Shown: positions 16,458-25,595, counted from the first letter of the stretch. The stretch: DNA of 40,896 nt from Prevotella sp. (GCA_017455495.1 JAFTAR010000074.1:1-40896), one strand, 5' to 3'. A program made the numbers and translations. The notes: generated from the letters alone by a model not told the origin.

Positions 16458-18428
16458 ATGAAGCTTAATCGGACTTTATCACAGCTGCTCACTGCTACTG
16501 CGGCAGTGACCCTGTGCAGTATTGTGACAACAGGGTGCTCAAAAGAAGAAGGCATCGATTTCGACGACATCGACACCACACTTGGCTTTGAATTAAGAGA
16601 CTTCAAGCTACCGGGAAACAACTCCACACATGAGATTGCCCTTGAGGAGGTGTTCGACATTGACAACAGCGATGTCATCGACACCGACGAACAGGGCAAC
16701 TATGTCTTTGTAAAGGCAGTTGACAAGGACGACATCACGCCCGCCCGGCCATGCGTGGACATAGTGACGGTAGGTATTGACCAGAACTTCGACAAGCCCG
16801 TTGTCGTGCCGGAGCTGGCCAGCCTCAGCGACTACGTCACTCTGCCGCAGCAACCCACAGAGCAGCAGATAGAAGATGCCGTAGACTATGTGATCGACAA
16901 CATCGACAACTACCTGCCGGAAGAACTCAAACAGCCAAGCGACAGCCTGCTGAACCTTTTTGAACTGAGCACCACCGACGAGCATATCGTACAGCTACTG
17001 GGAATAACGACCTCTACCGAGGGCACCAACTCGCAGATTTCCTCCACCATAAGCTTCTCGCCAGACCTAAGGAAGGTATTCTCCAGAATTGACATGCTGA
17101 AGGTGGCCCTGCCAGACTATCTGGTACTGGAGGTAAGCGCATCACAGGGAAACCCCACACTGAGCAGCGACAACGTCGTGACGCTTACCAACATCTCGGT
17201 GAAGAATGACATCAGCCTTACACTTACCATCAAGGGATTCAACAATATCAACGCACACTCGGAAGAGGAGGAATGCTTTCTCGTGGCCAAGAACGGCAAT
17301 ATCCACCTGAAAGGAGCCATTGAGCTTGACTTCCTCATTAGCCGCAACGCCATTGACAAGAACGGCCTCAAGGAGGTGCTCATGGATGCCATAAGCAACG
17401 ACTATGCCCCGCAGTACCAGGTGCTGAGCACAACACATATCAGCCCCGTCGTCATCAATGGCATCAAAGGGGAGTTTGCACCCGACCTGCAGACCGGAAG
17501 CGGAGACTTCACCATCAACGACCTGCCAGACTTCCTCAAAGACGACGAGGTGAGACTGGTGCTCGACAACCCCATGCTGGTGCTCGACATCAGCAACAAT
17601 GCCAACATCGTACCTGAGGTCATCAACCCCGTCATCGTGGCTTACAAGGACAACCGCGAGATAGCACGAACAGTGCTGCCTACCTTCTCCATCGACCGGC
17701 ATCCCACGGAAAGCAACAACGCATCTACAATATCACATATCATCATTGCCGACCGCACTGACAGAATACCTGCACAGTACGGCAGCTACACCAAGTACCA
17801 GCCAGCGCAAGGCAGGCTCTCCGACCTCGTCAACACCATACCTGACCGCATCGCCTTCGAATACACTGCCGGAGTGAAAGCTGGCACCATTGGGCAGATT
17901 GAACTCGGAGAGACATACGAGATAAGGCCCGAATTCAAGTTTGAGGCTCCACTAGCCTTCGATGCCGGCACGGCTATTGTCTATCGCGACTCCGTAGACG
18001 GTTGGAAAGATGACCTGAAAGACCTCACACTGCGCAAGGGAGCCACCGTGAAGCTCACCGCCAACGTCACAAACAAGGTTCCATTGAACCTCATGGTGTC
18101 GGCAGAGGGCATGAAAATCGACAACAGCGGCAACAGGGGCATCTTTGGCAGCAACGACGTCAAAATAGACATCACAACAAGTGCCGCCGACAATGCCATA
18201 CAGGCTGGCACACCGGAGAACCCGGTCACCACGCAGCTCACCATTGTAGCCACACTACAGAGCCAGGAAGCCATGAGACTGCTCGACGGACTGCGCTTCA
18301 AAGCACAAGCCTACACTCCTGAAGGCTTCGACGGCAACACTCTCAACAAGGAAACACAGAAACTACAAATCAGCAATATAGGCATCACACTCAACGGCAT
18401 CGTAGAGTATGACCCCGACAAAGACTAA
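16458..18428 (+). CDS. Large secreted lipoprotein of unknown function
   Basis: 656 residues from the ATG at 16458 (MKLNRTLSQLL); an ATG at 16452 is also possible. The earlier in-frame start at 16311 lies upstream of the promoter and is unlikely. A type II signal peptide ends VTTGC (Cys near residue 26), predicting a lipid anchor. The mature part is acidic, rich in Asp, Asn, Ile and Thr, with no catalytic motif I recognise. Alternating hydrophobic patterns such as KLTANVTNKVPLNLMVSAEG suggest repeated beta-sandwich domains. It stands 55 bp before a DUF5723-like barrel, suggesting the two form an outer-membrane pair. I do not recognise a family. Confidence 0.8.
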   Translation: MKLNRTLSQLLTATAAVTLCSIVTTGCSKEEGIDFDDIDTTLGFELRDFKLPGNNSTHEIALEEVFDIDNSDVIDTDEQGNYVFVKAVDKDDITPARPCVDIVTVGIDQNFDKPVVVPELASLSDYVTLPQQPTEQQIEDAVDYVIDNIDNYLPEELKQPSDSLLNLFELSTTDEHIVQLLGITTSTEGTNSQISSTISFSPDLRKVFSRIDMLKVALPDYLVLEVSASQGNPTLSSDNVVTLTNISVKNDISLTLTIKGFNNINAHSEEEECFLVAKNGNIHLKGAIELDFLISRNAIDKNGLKEVLMDAISNDYAPQYQVLSTTHISPVVINGIKGEFAPDLQTGSGDFTINDLPDFLKDDEVRLVLDNPMLVLDISNNANIVPEVINPVIVAYKDNREIARTVLPTFSIDRHPTESNNASTISHIIIADRTDRIPAQYGSYTKYQPAQGRLSDLVNTIPDRIAFEYTAGVKAGTIGQIELGETYEIRPEFKFEAPLAFDAGTAIVYRDSVDGWKDDLKDLTLRKGATVKLTANVTNKVPLNLMVSAEGMKIDNSGNRGIFGSNDVKIDITTSAADNAIQAGTPENPVTTQLTIVATLQSQEAMRLLDGLRFKAQAYTPEGFDGNTLNKETQKLQISNIGITLNGIVEYDPDKD

Positions 18429-18483
18429 AACTAACGGGGAGATTACAACATATTTATTAATAGGACCTACAGCAAGAACAGTT

Positions 18484-19923
18484 ATGAGAACAATATACAG
18501 AATACTGGGGCTTACCTCTCTCCTGATGTGCACAGCCGCCAACATGACGGCGCAGGAACTACAGTCGGCCTATTTTACTGAAGACTTCAAATACAGGCAC
18601 CAGATGAATCCGGCACTTGCCAACGATCAAGGATACTTCGCTATTCCCGTGCTTGGCAACATCAACATCAAGGTGCAGGGAAACTTCGGAGTGAACGACA
18701 TACTATACAAAAACCCCAACCCGGCCGGAAAGAAAACCATCACCTTCATGCATCCAAGCATATCCTACGACCAGGCCATGAGCGCCTTCAGCGACAATGG
18801 CATCAAAACCATTGGGAATGTGCGCCTCACACTCCTCTCGCTCGGCTTCAAGGCGTGGGGAGGATACAACACCTTCGAGGTCAACGACCGCACAATGTTC
18901 GGGCTGTCACTGCCTAAGAGCCTCATGGAGTTTGCCAAGGGGATAGAAAACAAAAACTACACTTTCGACGACATTGGCGCAAGGGCATACAACTTTGCCG
19001 AAGTGGCACTGGGACATTCACGCAACTTTGGCAACCAGCTTCGACTGGGCATGAAGCTGAAGGCATACATAGGTGCCGCCAGAGCCGACCTCACACTCAA
19101 CAACATGCACGCCAACCTTGTGGGCAACACATGGACACTGGAGGGGCAGGCAACAGGAGAACTCAATGCTGACGGCATAGTGCTGAAAAGCAAAACAAAG
19201 GAATACAAAAGCAAGAATGGCACATACCAGAGAGTTGACGACATCGACAAAGACGACTTCAAACCTATTGGCGGCGTTGGACTTGGCATTGACTTGGGAG
19301 CAGTTTACAAGGTGAACAGCGATTTCACCGTGAGTGCTGCCATCAACGACCTGGGCTTCATAAACTGGAAGAACAACATACTGGCACAGACACCGGGCGG
19401 TACATTCACCTTCGACGGATTCCATGACATCGCTGTCGACAACGACTTTGCAGGCCCCAACCAGAAAATCGACGACCAGGCTGACTCTTACGCCGACCAG
19501 CTGGCAGACTTCCTGAACCTCGAAGACAAGGGAAACCAGGGAAGCAAGACAACCATGATGGCTGCTACAGTCAATGCCGCAGTGGAATATAAGATGCCGT
19601 TCTACAACCGGCTGTCTGTAGGACTGCTCGCCACCCACCATTTCGAAGGCAAGAACTACTCCTGGACGGAAGGAAGGCTCAGCGCGAACTGGACTCCATG
19701 CCGATGGATAGACGGAGGCATCAACGTGTCGGCTGGCACCTTCGGCACCGGATGCGGATGGATTCTCAACATTCACCCCAAGGCCGTCAACTTCTTCATT
19801 GGAATGGACCACATCATTGCTAAAACAAACGAAGACATGATTCCCATGTCGCCAAACGTGAACTTCTCCATGGGCATGAACATTGCATGGGGAGGAGGGA
19901 AAAAGAGCCAGGCAAGACAGTGA
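18484..19923 (+). CDS. Outer-membrane beta-barrel protein, DUF5723-like
   Basis: 479 residues from the ATG at 18484 (MRTIYRILGLTSLL); the longer frame from 18409 overlaps the lipoprotein and gives no better signal. A signal peptide ends near TAANMTAQ. The mature protein opens LQSAYFTEDFKYRHQMNPAL, the usual opening of DUF5723 proteins (an all-beta family seen in Bacteroidales). Many aromatic-flanked strands follow, and it ends NVNFSMGMNIAW, a plausible final strand. It should sit in the outer membrane. Its role is unknown; its fixed place behind a lipoprotein suggests a transport or assembly pair. Confidence 0.75.
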   Translation: MRTIYRILGLTSLLMCTAANMTAQELQSAYFTEDFKYRHQMNPALANDQGYFAIPVLGNINIKVQGNFGVNDILYKNPNPAGKKTITFMHPSISYDQAMSAFSDNGIKTIGNVRLTLLSLGFKAWGGYNTFEVNDRTMFGLSLPKSLMEFAKGIENKNYTFDDIGARAYNFAEVALGHSRNFGNQLRLGMKLKAYIGAARADLTLNNMHANLVGNTWTLEGQATGELNADGIVLKSKTKEYKSKNGTYQRVDDIDKDDFKPIGGVGLGIDLGAVYKVNSDFTVSAAINDLGFINWKNNILAQTPGGTFTFDGFHDIAVDNDFAGPNQKIDDQADSYADQLADFLNLEDKGNQGSKTTMMAATVNAAVEYKMPFYNRLSVGLLATHHFEGKNYSWTEGRLSANWTPCRWIDGGINVSAGTFGTGCGWILNIHPKAVNFFIGMDHIIAKTNEDMIPMSPNVNFSMGMNIAWGGGKKSQARQ

Positions 19924-19964
19924 CAATGCCACGCCGCCCCCCCACCCGATTGGCCACTGTGCGC

Positions 19965-19979
19965 GGCGGTTTTGCCGCC
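19965..19979 (+). terminator. Possible weak terminator hairpin
   Basis: GGCGG-TTTTG-CCGCC forms a 5-bp GC stem 41 bp after the barrel stop, but no U-tract follows. The upstream CGCCGCC could compete for the same arm. The rest of the 120-bp gap before pepD shows nothing clear. Confidence 0.25.
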
Positions 19980-20043
19980 ATAGCCCCCACCACAGCCCTA
20001 AAGAAAGAACCATTCACCCTTAAACTTAATATTATTAACTAAC

Positions 20044-21504
20044 ATGAACGAAATTCAAAACCTCAAGCCAGAGTGCATCTGGCGCAACTTCTACAAACTG
20101 ACACAAGTGCCCCGCCCAAGCGGACACTTGGAGAAAATACAGCAGTTCCTGCTTGACTTCGGAAAAGAGTGCGGAGTGTATGCCGTCAAGGACCCCGCAG
20201 GCAACATCCATTTCCGCAAGCCCGCCACTCCAGGCATGGAGAACCGCAAGGGCATAATACTGCAGGCCCACATGGACATGGTGCCGCAGAAGACTCCGGA
20301 GTCGAAGCACAACTTCGAGACCGACCCCATTGAGCCGTGGATTGACGGCGAGTGGGTGAAGGCAAAGGGAACCACTCTCGGTGCCGACAACGGCCTGGGC
20401 GTGGCCTCGATAATGGCCATCGTGGAGGACAAGACCCTGAAGCACGGCCCAATTGACGCCCTCATCACCCGCGACGAGGAGACGGGCATGTATGGTGCCA
20501 ACGAGCTGCCTGAGGGAGAGCTGCAGGGCGACATACTGCTCAACCTTGACTCTGAGCACTGGGGCAAGTTCGTTATTGGCTCGGCAGGCGGCATTGACGT
20601 TACCGCAACGCTGGAATACAAGGACGTGGACACCGATGCCGACGACGTGGCTGCCCGCATTACCGTGCAGGGACTGCGCGGAGGTCACAGCGGACTGGAG
20701 ATAAACGAGGGCCGGGCAAACGCCAACAAACTGCTCGTGCAGGTGGTGCGCCAGACTATTGAGGATCTTGAGGCACGCCTATGCTCATGGCACGGCGGCA
20801 ACATGCGCAATGCCATACCATTCAAGGCCGAGGCCGTGGTAACGTTGCCGAAGGAAAACCTTGAGGAGCTGGCACAGATGGTGGCCGAATGGAACGACAC
20901 CTTCAACGACGAGTTCAAGCTCATTGAGCCGCAGGGCATCAGCCTCAGCTGCGAGCAGGTGGAGGCTCCGAAGACACAGATGCCTGAGGAGATTCAGGAC
21001 AACCTGGTAGACGCCATCTATGCCTGCCACGACGGCGTTATCCGCTTCATTCCAGCCTACCCCGCTGTTGTGGAGACATCAAGCAACCTGGCCATCATTG
21101 ACATTGAGGACGGCAAGGCCAGCATAAAGATACTGGCACGCTCCAGCCGCGAGGACATGAAGGACTACGTGGTGAAGATGCTGCAGAGCTGCTTCTCAAT
21201 GGCAGGAATGAAGGTGGAGACGGCCGGCTCTTACGGCGGCTGGGATCCCAACCCCGACTCAGAGATTCTGCACCTCTTATTAAAGGAATACAAGGAGCTG
21301 TTCCAGCAGGACGGCATCATTCAGGTGGACCACGCCGGCCTGGAGTGCTCGGTAATCCTGGGCAAGTACCCCCACCTTGACGTAGTCTCGCTCGGCCCCA
21401 CCATGAAGAGCCCCCACACCACCACTGAGCGTGCCTTGATTGAGACAGTGGCTCCCTTCTGGCAGCTGCTCAAGAAGACGCTTGAGGACGTTCCCGAAAA
21501 GTAG
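20044..21504 (+). CDS. pepD: Aminoacyl-histidine dipeptidase (peptidase D, M20C)
   Basis: 486 residues, the usual length for PepD. The metal-binding pattern of M20 peptidases is visible in order: QAHMDMV (about 78-84, with His and Asp), LGADNGLG (bridging Asp, about 115), RDEETGMYG (catalytic and ligand Glu pair, about 148), LNLDSEHWG (Asp, about 173) and SPHTTTER near 457 (final His). GGHSGLEIN marks the lid domain. The enzyme cleaves Xaa-His dipeptides and other dipeptides in the cytoplasm with zinc or a similar ion. It appears to be a single-gene unit; I see no clear TAnnTTTG box in the short AT-rich leader. Confidence 0.96.
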   Translation: MNEIQNLKPECIWRNFYKLTQVPRPSGHLEKIQQFLLDFGKECGVYAVKDPAGNIHFRKPATPGMENRKGIILQAHMDMVPQKTPESKHNFETDPIEPWIDGEWVKAKGTTLGADNGLGVASIMAIVEDKTLKHGPIDALITRDEETGMYGANELPEGELQGDILLNLDSEHWGKFVIGSAGGIDVTATLEYKDVDTDADDVAARITVQGLRGGHSGLEINEGRANANKLLVQVVRQTIEDLEARLCSWHGGNMRNAIPFKAEAVVTLPKENLEELAQMVAEWNDTFNDEFKLIEPQGISLSCEQVEAPKTQMPEEIQDNLVDAIYACHDGVIRFIPAYPAVVETSSNLAIIDIEDGKASIKILARSSREDMKDYVVKMLQSCFSMAGMKVETAGSYGGWDPNPDSEILHLLLKEYKELFQQDGIIQVDHAGLECSVILGKYPHLDVVSLGPTMKSPHTTTERALIETVAPFWQLLKKTLEDVPEK

Positions 21505-21513
21505 CCTATCCCA

Positions 21514-21553
21514 CCCCTGTCTCTCTTTGCTGCAACAGTGTTGCAGCATAGGG
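21514..21553 (+). repeat. Left REP palindrome of the RAYT unit
   Basis: The core at 21528-21548 is a nearly perfect 21-bp palindrome (TGCTGCAAC...GTTGCAGCA). Bases 21523-21553 are an exact inverted copy of 22597-22627, and similarity continues outward for about nine more bases with one mismatch. It lies 23 bp after the pepD stop and could also act as a transcript-end hairpin. Confidence 0.85.
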
Positions 21554-21584
21554 GGACAAGGGGAGCAGGGAAAAAGAAAGGAAG

Positions 21585-22596
21585 ATGACCTGGGAAGAAT
21601 TCGAAAAGCACAAGGCTTTCGCAGGCGAGAAGAATCCCTCGATGCTCCGCCGCCGCGTAGGCCACGACTATCAGTCCCGCCGCGTCTACCTCATCACCAT
21701 GACCGTAGAAGGCCGGCACCCGCTCTTGGGACGGCTGGCAGGGCTGGCGGATGCACCCGACGGTTCCCTGGAGGCTCCCCGCATTGAGCTGTCGCCTTTG
21801 GGCGAGCGTGTCAAGGGTTGCTGGCTTTCCATTGAGCAGCACTACCCCACCATCAAGGTGCTGGCCACGCAGGTGATGCCCGATCATCTCCATGGTATTC
21901 TCTTCGTGCAGGAGCAGATGGACCAGCACTTGGGCATGGCCATCAAGGGCTTCAAGGCTGGCTGCAACAAAGCCTTTCGTGAGCTGCTCCCCTGTGCTGC
22001 AACAGTGTTGCAGCATAGCAAACAAGGAGGCGATAAGCAGGGCTTCTTGTGGGCGCGCAACTACAACGACCACATTTCTGGAGGGCAGCGGCGAGCTGGA
22101 CCGCTGGTTCACTTACCTGCAGGAGAACCCTCGCCGCCTGGCCGTCCGTCGCGCCCACCCCGAACTTTTCCGCGTGGCCTTCGGCATCACCATCGGCCAG
22201 CAGACCTACGCCGCCATCGGCAACCGCTTCTTGCTCACCCACCCCCAAAAACAGCAGATTCAATTCACCCGTAGCCTTTCCGACGACGACATCAATGCTG
22301 CCGCCGCTGCCGTCCTTTCCCAAGCGAGGAAAGGAATCATCCCCGTGTCGCCAGCCATCAGCAAAGGCGAACAGGCTGCCATGCGGGCAGTGCTCAACGC
22401 CAGGCTCCCCCTCATCTTTCTCTCCCCGTGGGGCTTCAACAAATACTCAAAGCCCGGCCATCAGTACTTTGACGCCTGCGCCGAAGGACGCTTCCTCATC
22501 CTTGCCCCCTGGCCCCACCAAAACCAGCGCTTGCCCCTCACCCGCAACATGTGTCTGCAGCTGAACCAAATGGCCGTCGACATCTGCCGCCTGTAG
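21585..22596 (+). pseudogene. RAYT/IS200-like Y1 transposase, frameshifted
   Basis: The frame starts MTWEEFEKHKAF at 21585. It contains the HUH motif in PDHLHGIL near residue 102 and the likely catalytic Tyr in WARNYNDH near residue 164. Just after that, around 22072-22082 (CACATTTCTGG), the homologous reading moves to another frame, continuing SGELDRWFTYLQENPRRL to a stop at 22596. The second frame extends back without a start of its own at the junction, so this is one gene with a frameshift rather than two genes. A REP copy is embedded in frame at 21995-22015. If intact it would be about 337 residues and act on REP hairpins as single-stranded DNA. A sequencing error or programmed shift is possible but no slippery run is seen. 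Confidence 0.8.
21989..22017 (+). repeat. Third REP copy inside the transposase reading frame
   Basis: Bases 21995-22015 repeat the 21-bp palindrome of the left REP in the same orientation, preceded by CCCCTGT as at the left end. In frame it encodes CAATVLQHS, which does not look like part of the Y1 fold and sits between FRELL and the WARNYND motif. Confidence 0.85.
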
Positions 22597-22636
22597 CCCT
22601 ATGCTGCAACACTGTTGCAGCAAAGAGGGACAGGGG
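22597..22636 (-). repeat. Right REP palindrome of the RAYT unit
   Basis: Reverse complement of the left REP; it begins directly after the transposase stop. The 75 bp from here to the sigma-factor gene at 22712 holds no recognisable promoter. Confidence 0.85.
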
Positions 22637-22711
22637 GAAGAACAGAAAAAAGCCCTTTGAGGGGGTTAGCATTTTGGTCGCTCGGCTGTACTATAAGAAA
22701 GAGGCACGTCA

Positions 22712-23545
22712 ATGACCACACAGATAGAAGCACTCTACAAGAGCCACTACGACCGCATGCTGCTCACCGCACGCACCCTGCTCGGCAACGACGAGGAGGC
22801 CCGCGACGCCGTTAGCGACGTGTTTGCCGAACTGCTGACCAGCGAGCGCTCCCTTCGCCCCGAGCAGGCCGAGAGCTACCTGCTGGTCAGCGTGCGCAAC
22901 CGCTGTCGGAACCTGCTGGAACACCGCCGCGTGGTGAAGGTCTCAGAGCAGCAAATGCCCTGCGATGTGGTGGCCACCAACTACGAGGAGCCGCCCTTCG
23001 ACCAAGTGCTCGACTACATGGACAAGCAGCTCAACGACAAGACGAGGCACGTGGTCAAACTGCGGTTCCTGAATAAGAAGAAATACAACGAGATAGCCAC
23101 CGACATGGGCATCAGCCGCGTGGCTGTCTATAAGCACCTGTCGCAGGGGCTGCGCCAGCTGCGTGCCCATTTCTCGTGGTACACAGCCATCATCACGCTT
23201 CTCTTGATGCTTTCGGGTGTTGCCCTTGCCTTCTTTTTCAGCCATCAGCACTCGGAGTCGCAGCCACAGCAACCGGCAGCACCAGCCATTAGTGCCCCTG
23301 TCGCCACTTCCACTCCACGACAGCCACAGTCGATACATTACGAAGACGCCCCATTAGAGCAGATACTTGTCGACGTGGCCGCTTACCACCAGGTGCAGCT
23401 GCGTTTTCTCAGCGACGATGCCCGCCGCCTGCGCGTCCACTACGACTGGCACCAGGCCGAACCCCTCAACAGTATCATCACCACACTCAGCCTCTTCGAG
23501 AGCATCAGCCTCGAACTGCTGCAAGACACCCTCTACGTCAGATGA
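22712..23545 (+). CDS. Membrane-tethered ECF sigma factor fused to a FecR C-terminal-like domain
   Basis: 277 residues. Region 2 of an ECF sigma-70 factor spans about 8-70 (LYKSHYDRMLLTARTLLG, SVRNRCRNLL). Region 4 spans about 97-150, including KLRFLNKKKYNEIATDMGIS and VAVYKHLSQGL. A single strong membrane helix follows at about 152-174 (WYTAIITLLLMLSGVALAFF). A Pro/Gln-rich linker leads to a DUF4974-like domain at about 208-277 (YEDAPLEQILVDVAAYHQVQ, ending LLQDTLYVR), the fold found at the C-terminus of FecR anti-sigma proteins. The FecR domain itself is absent. The sigma part would lie in the cytoplasm and the DUF4974-like part in the periplasm, so release probably needs proteolysis or an interaction. 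It overlaps the next gene by four bases (ATGA). Confidence 0.9.
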   Translation: MTTQIEALYKSHYDRMLLTARTLLGNDEEARDAVSDVFAELLTSERSLRPEQAESYLLVSVRNRCRNLLEHRRVVKVSEQQMPCDVVATNYEEPPFDQVLDYMDKQLNDKTRHVVKLRFLNKKKYNEIATDMGISRVAVYKHLSQGLRQLRAHFSWYTAIITLLLMLSGVALAFFFSHQHSESQPQQPAAPAISAPVATSTPRQPQSIHYEDAPLEQILVDVAAYHQVQLRFLSDDARRLRVHYDWHQAEPLNSIITTLSLFESISLELLQDTLYVR

Positions 23546-25455
23546 AGACCTGCCTGAACATACTGTTTCTCCTGCTGCTACCCGCCACCATGATGCAGGC
23601 GCAGCGCGTCAGCCGCGACTACCGCGACCGCCCCATGACCGAGGTGCTCAGCGACCTGGCATCGGCAGGAGGGCAGCGCATCGTCTTCATCCACGACGAG
23701 CTGCACGACTTCACCGTCACCCAGCAGTTCGACTCGCTCACCGTGGCCGAGGCCATCCGTGCCTGCATCGGTTTCTACCCCATCAGCCTTCACAACCAGG
23801 GTGACACCATACTGCTCGTGAAGTGCACACAGCCCGCCCGCTATCGTCTCATAGGGCGACTCACCGACGAGCGCGGCGTGCCCGTCAGCTATGCTAACAT
23901 CACGCTGCGCTCCACCACCGACTCCACGATTATTAACAAAGGTGTGAGCAACCAGAACGGCCGCTTCGTCATTCCCACCGACGAGCCCGAGGCGCTGTTG
24001 CGCATCAGCCACGTGGGGTACCAGGATGTCAGCCGCACTTGTGAAGTTGCTGACATTGGAACCATCACGATGCCAGTCTGCGACGTTCATCTGAAACAAG
24101 TAGACATCAAGACCCAGCCCTCCCCCAATCGTTCAGAACGAAAATACCGCAAATACGCCCATAAGATAGAGGACATGGTTTGGTCCATGAATCTTCCAGC
24201 ATTCAGAATAGACACTATCCCAGAGAAATACAAAGACTCGCCAGCAGTGATTATTGCAGAGTATGACAGCATAGAATACCGGCGAGTACGCCACGTTCTT
24301 CCAGTTCTCCCTCTCTTTGGCGGATACCCCGACCCTCTTGGGCTTTCTGTGCAAATGCATGAGAGGCATCTACATCGCACCCGAATATTCATCAATAGTG
24401 ATGATGCAGCGAGAAAATACTCGTACTGGCCCTATACTACAGCCGACGCTTCTGTCAGATTCCTTCTTGATACTTATTGGGCTTTTACAGGCATCAAAGT
24501 CATCAAACAAAACGGCAGAGAGCAAATCATCGACACCTATGCCTTCTTCTCCCCAGACCTCAATCTGCCGGAGAAGCAAATGAGCTACATCCCCATTGAC
24601 TCTTTAGAAACTGGAGACATCATCGACAGTTTCACATACTTCCAAACCAAAAACAGTGTGGGAAGGAATCGTTTCTATCTCCAGCAGGAATTACCCATCA
24701 TGAATTATGACTGCCGCTTGAAATGCAACAAACGCCTCTGTCTCAGCTACCGACAAGTGAACAACGCTCCCGACTTTACTAAAAGACGCACTAAAGGCGA
24801 CCACTATCTCCTTTCATACAGCGCCACCGACATCAGCGGCAATGCTCAGGAAAATCGTCCCTATATTGCTACTCTCACAGACGTAAGCAGGGCATCTATA
24901 TGGACTCCCACCACCAACAAGGCACCTGTACAACGCATTAAAGGAATAACCCCCAATCCTCCTGTAAGAGAAATACTTAAATCCAAAGATGCTCAAGACT
25001 GCTTTTGGCAGCTGCAACAGGCCAGAGAACACGGACTGCGCTTTCTTAAAGCTGATTCCCTCTCCACGAAAGAAGCTATAGAGCGGATTGCTTGCTCTGA
25101 ACTGTCAGACATTGAGAAAACTGCACAACTATATTCTTATTTGTGCAGCTTAGACCTACTATACACGCACTTTGCCTTTCACGAAAAGAGACAAAAGCAT
25201 TATCCTTACCTTACAGACGTGCTTGTCTTTGCCCTCAGTCAGGCAAGCATTCCCTTTGACTTGGCCATGACAACGAAAGAAGGTTCTGAACCCATTGACC
25301 TGTTACTCTCTGCCGACGACATCATCTTTTTTATCCGCCTGAAGGACGGCAAGTGCTTTTTCCCCGGTTACAAGGTGCAGCCAGGCTGCATTCCCGACAA
25401 GCTGCGAGGCCGCAAGGCCGTTCTTGATGACTGGCAGACCTTTTTCTTCCTTTAG
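23542..25455 (+). CDS. STN and carboxypeptidase-regulatory domain protein, partner of the tethered sigma factor
   Basis: 637 residues. Signal peptide 1-21 (ends MMQAQ). An STN-like domain spans about 22-95 (RDRPMTEVLSDLASAGGQRI, SLTVAEAIRACI), the secretin/TonB short N-terminal signalling fold. A carboxypeptidase-D regulatory-like beta sandwich follows at about 103-190 (LIGRLTDERGVPVSYANITL, ISHVGYQ). The remaining 440 residues have no TonB plug or barrel repeats I recognise. It is too short for a SusC-like receptor. The ATGA overlap with the sigma gene suggests that the periplasmic STN domain contacts the DUF4974-like domain, as receptor STN domains contact FecR; this is inference. DNA becomes visibly AT-richer from about 24115, just after the regulatory domain, hinting at module exchange. 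Confidence 0.85.
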   Translation: MKTCLNILFLLLLPATMMQAQRVSRDYRDRPMTEVLSDLASAGGQRIVFIHDELHDFTVTQQFDSLTVAEAIRACIGFYPISLHNQGDTILLVKCTQPARYRLIGRLTDERGVPVSYANITLRSTTDSTIINKGVSNQNGRFVIPTDEPEALLRISHVGYQDVSRTCEVADIGTITMPVCDVHLKQVDIKTQPSPNRSERKYRKYAHKIEDMVWSMNLPAFRIDTIPEKYKDSPAVIIAEYDSIEYRRVRHVLPVLPLFGGYPDPLGLSVQMHERHLHRTRIFINSDDAARKYSYWPYTTADASVRFLLDTYWAFTGIKVIKQNGREQIIDTYAFFSPDLNLPEKQMSYIPIDSLETGDIIDSFTYFQTKNSVGRNRFYLQQELPIMNYDCRLKCNKRLCLSYRQVNNAPDFTKRRTKGDHYLLSYSATDISGNAQENRPYIATLTDVSRASIWTPTTNKAPVQRIKGITPNPPVREILKSKDAQDCFWQLQQAREHGLRFLKADSLSTKEAIERIACSELSDIEKTAQLYSYLCSLDLLYTHFAFHEKRQKHYPYLTDVLVFALSQASIPFDLAMTTKEGSEPIDLLLSADDIIFFIRLKDGKCFFPGYKVQPGCIPDKLRGRKAVLDDWQTFFFL

Positions 25456-25545
25456 TGCCCACATAGCCTCATTGACAAGCTTGACAAACTTCCCCCAAGT
25501 AAAAAAATATTTTCATTTTCCTGCTCCCTTTTTAGTTTTTTTTCG

Positions 25546-25553
25546 TACCTTTG
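25546..25553 (+). promoter_or_regulatory. Bacteroidetes -7 box upstream of corA
   Basis: TACCTTTG matches TAnnTTTG; no clear TTTG lies 19-20 bp upstream, where the sequence is T-rich. It would give a leader of about 150 nt before the CorA start, much longer than elsewhere in this window. Confidence 0.55.
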
Positions 25554-25595
25554 CACCCGCAAATAACGCAAATGTCAAACCAAACCACTAAAATC

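Larger units (their letters stand above)
21523..22627 (+). mobile_element. REP-associated tyrosine transposase unit bounded by inverted REPs
   Basis: A Y1-type transposase reading frame is enclosed by two REP palindromes in inverted orientation, with 31 bp of perfect terminal inverted identity. This is the usual architecture of a RAYT with its own REPs. I see no target-site duplication. The transposase is broken (see the pseudogene entry). Confidence 0.75.

Noticed and set aside
22060..22090. Programmed frameshift in the transposase
   Set aside because: No slippery heptamer or downstream pseudoknot is apparent and RAYTs do not normally use one; decay is simpler.
21892..22596. A separate second gene in the transposase region
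   Set aside because: Its N-terminal part is out of frame with the transposase and nonsensical; only the part after about 22080 is homologous, so it is the tail of one frameshifted gene.
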